Source: Chaetoceros tenuissimus
Taxonomy: Eukaryota; Bacillariophyta; Thalassiosirophyceae; Chaetocerotales; Chaetocerotaceae
Length of the DNA: 20,058 nt
Assembly: GCA_021927905.1 (NCBI GenBank)
Contig: BLLK01000037.1
Location: forward strand, 1 to 20,058
Direction: 5' to 3'
How positions within the stretch are numbered: the first letter of the stretch is position 1; each line of letters begins with the position of its first letter. The position numbers and the translations under genes were made by a program. Under the pieces are notes generated by a model that was not told the origin of the DNA, did no database searches, and saw nothing but the letters and a program-made list of their open reading frames with translations. Below, piece after piece: positions 18,536 through 20,058 of the stretch.

Positions 18536-20058
18536 GAGTGAAAATTTGAGAGGTAGGGTTTTGGTTTATGGGAGGTAGAATAAGTAATAGAATAGATGAT
18601 GATGGGATGGAGATAGCAGAGAGAGAAAGCAAGATTGTGTGGTGTATAAGTTTTAGATTGGATTATGATGGTATTGGATGATGAAGAGCAGAGATTGAAT
18701 GAGAAGCAGGTGAGTGGAGTAAGTGTAAGCTAACCGTAGTGTTGATAGAAGAAGTGTGAATGTGAGGAGGAAGATAGAAGAGTGAAAATTTGAGAGGTAG
18801 GGTTTTGGTTTATGGGAGGTAGAATATGATAGAATAGATGATGATGGATGGAGATAGCAGAGAGAGAAAGGAAGATTGTGTGGTGTATGTTTTAGATTGG
18901 ATTATGATGGTATTGGATGATGAAGAGCAGAGATTGAATGAGAAGCAGGTGAGTGGAGTAAGTGTAAGCTAACCGTAGTGTTGATAGAAGAAGTGTGAAT
19001 GTGAGGAGGAAGATAGAAGAGTGAAAATTTGAGCAGTAGGGTTTTGGTTTATGGAAGATAGTAGTATGAGATAGAATAGATGATGATGGATGGAGATAGC
19101 AGAGAGAGAAAGGAAGATTGTGAATATGATTTATATTGAGTTATGATGTTATTGGATGATGAAGAGCAGAGATTGAATGAGAAGCAGGTGAGTGGAGTAA
19201 GTGTAAGCTAACCGTGGAGTTGATAGAAGAAGTGTGAATGTGAGTAGGAAGATAGAAGAGTGAAATTTTGAGAGTTAGGGTTTCGGTTTATTGGAGGTAG
19301 ATAGAATATGATAGAATAGATGATGATGGATGGAGATAGCATAGAGAAAAGGAAGATTGTGTGTATGTTTTAGATTGAGTTATGATGTTATTGGATGATG
19401 AAGAGCAGAGATTGAATGAGAAGCAGGTGAGTGGAGTAAGTGTAAGCTAACCGTAGTGTTGATAGAAGAAGTGTGAATGTGAGGAGGAAGATAGAAGAGT
19501 GAAAGTTTGAGCAGTAGGGTTTTGGTTTATGGAAGATAGTAGTATGAGATAGAATAGATGATGATGGATGGAGATAGCAGAGAGAGAAAGGAAGATTGTG
19601 AATATGATTTATATTGAGTTATGATGTTATTGGATGATGAAGAGCAGAGATTGAATGAGAAGCAGGTGAGTGGAGTAAGTGTAAGCTAACCGTAGTGTTG
19701 ATAGAAGAAGTGTGAATGTGAGGAGGAAGATAGAAGAGTGAAATTTTGAGAGGTAGGGTTTTGGTTTATGGGTGGTAGAATATGATAGAATAGATGATGA
19801 TGGATGGAGATAGCAGAGAGAGGAAGGAAGATTGTGTGGTGTATGTTTTTAATTGGATTATGATGGTATTGGATGATGAAGAGCAGAGATTGAATGAGAA
19901 GCAGGTGAGTGGAGTAAGTGTAAGCTAACCATAGTGTTGATAGAAGAAGTGTGAATGTGAGGAGGAAGATAGAAGAGTGAAATTTTGAGAGGTAGGGTTT
20001 TGGTTTATGGGTGGTAGAATATGATAGAATAGATGATGATGGATGGAGATAGCAGAGA

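Larger units (their letters stand above)
12987..20058. repeat. Satellite B, 239-bp tandem repeat, about 30 copies, continues past window
   Basis: Units begin ATGGTATTGGATGATGAAG. Measured starts of GGTATTGG at 12989, 13228, 13467, 13705, 13944, 14183 and 14422 give a period of 239 (one 238). Units are mostly well over 95% identical by eye. The unit at 13228-13466 has 86 G and 6 C on the + strand. Variant classes are visible: GAAGTGCAGAG with GTGACATTTTG and GGGTGGTAG (for example 15150, 15630, 18020), and a class with GAAGATAGTAGTATGAG and GTGAATATGATTTATATTGAG (for example 16950, 17190, 19060, 19540). One unit near 18536 has lost about 57 bp including the GCTAACCG motif. No gene is supported. 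The frame at 18384-18632 is repeat sequence. Confidence 0.97.

Noticed and set aside
18384-18632. 82-residue minus-strand open frame
   Set aside because: It lies wholly in satellite B and arises from an indel-altered monomer.
12221-20058. CRISPR-like or other spacer-containing array
   Set aside because: Units are directly adjacent 186- and 239-bp repeats with no unique spacers, in a eukaryotic context.

Overview
This window is eukaryotic repeat-rich DNA, most likely from a photosynthetic stramenopile such as a diatom. That assignment is an inference. It rests on a DUF1350-type gene relic (a family of plants, algae and cyanobacteria), a Copia-type retrotransposon resembling the lineages common in diatoms, a LINE with a reverse transcriptase and RNase H arrangement often seen in algae, and TTAGGG-type telomeric repeats. 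There is no prokaryotic operon structure. No clearly intact host gene is present.

Layout. At 114-1075 (minus) lies a decayed DUF1350 gene. At 1076-1622 is non-coding DNA with a small 42-bp minisatellite. From 1623 to 11685 lies a complete but dead Copia-type LTR retrotransposon on the minus strand. It has a 5-bp target duplication (CACAG), a 291-bp 5' LTR (11395-11685) and a 305-bp 3' LTR (1623-1927), about 98% identical apart from one 14-bp insertion. Its order is 5' LTR, primer-binding region, a small upstream reading frame (coiled coil plus KOW-like segment), Gag with a CCHC knuckle, protease (DTG), integrase, reverse transcriptase (YVDD) and RNase H. The last reading frame runs on into the 3' LTR. 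It carries six in-frame stops and several frameshifts.

A 5'-truncated LINE (4756-8811, plus strand) is nested in the Copia integrase, flanked by a perfect 16-bp target duplication. It encodes the last part of an endonuclease, a reverse transcriptase, and in a second frame an RNase H with a zinc-finger-like tail. A (CCCTAA)n telomeric tract sits exactly where the reverse transcriptase frame loses similarity and the RNase H frame opens, suggesting an internal deletion sealed with telomeric sequence.

Beyond the Copia element, 11691-12220 holds the remnant of an unidentified coding region whose frame continues across the Copia insertion site. From 12221 to the window end there are two tandem satellites: a 186-bp family (about 4 copies), then a 239-bp family (about 30 copies, running off the window). 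Both have extreme strand asymmetry: the + strand of a 239-bp unit has 86 G and only 6 C. A block of about 1.33 kb is duplicated exactly ten monomers (2390 bp) apart.

The most interesting signal is a 14-base perfect complementarity between the first 14 bases after the 5' LTR (the primer-binding position) and a segment inside the LTR. It suggests that this Copia family could prime its own reverse transcription instead of using a tRNA.
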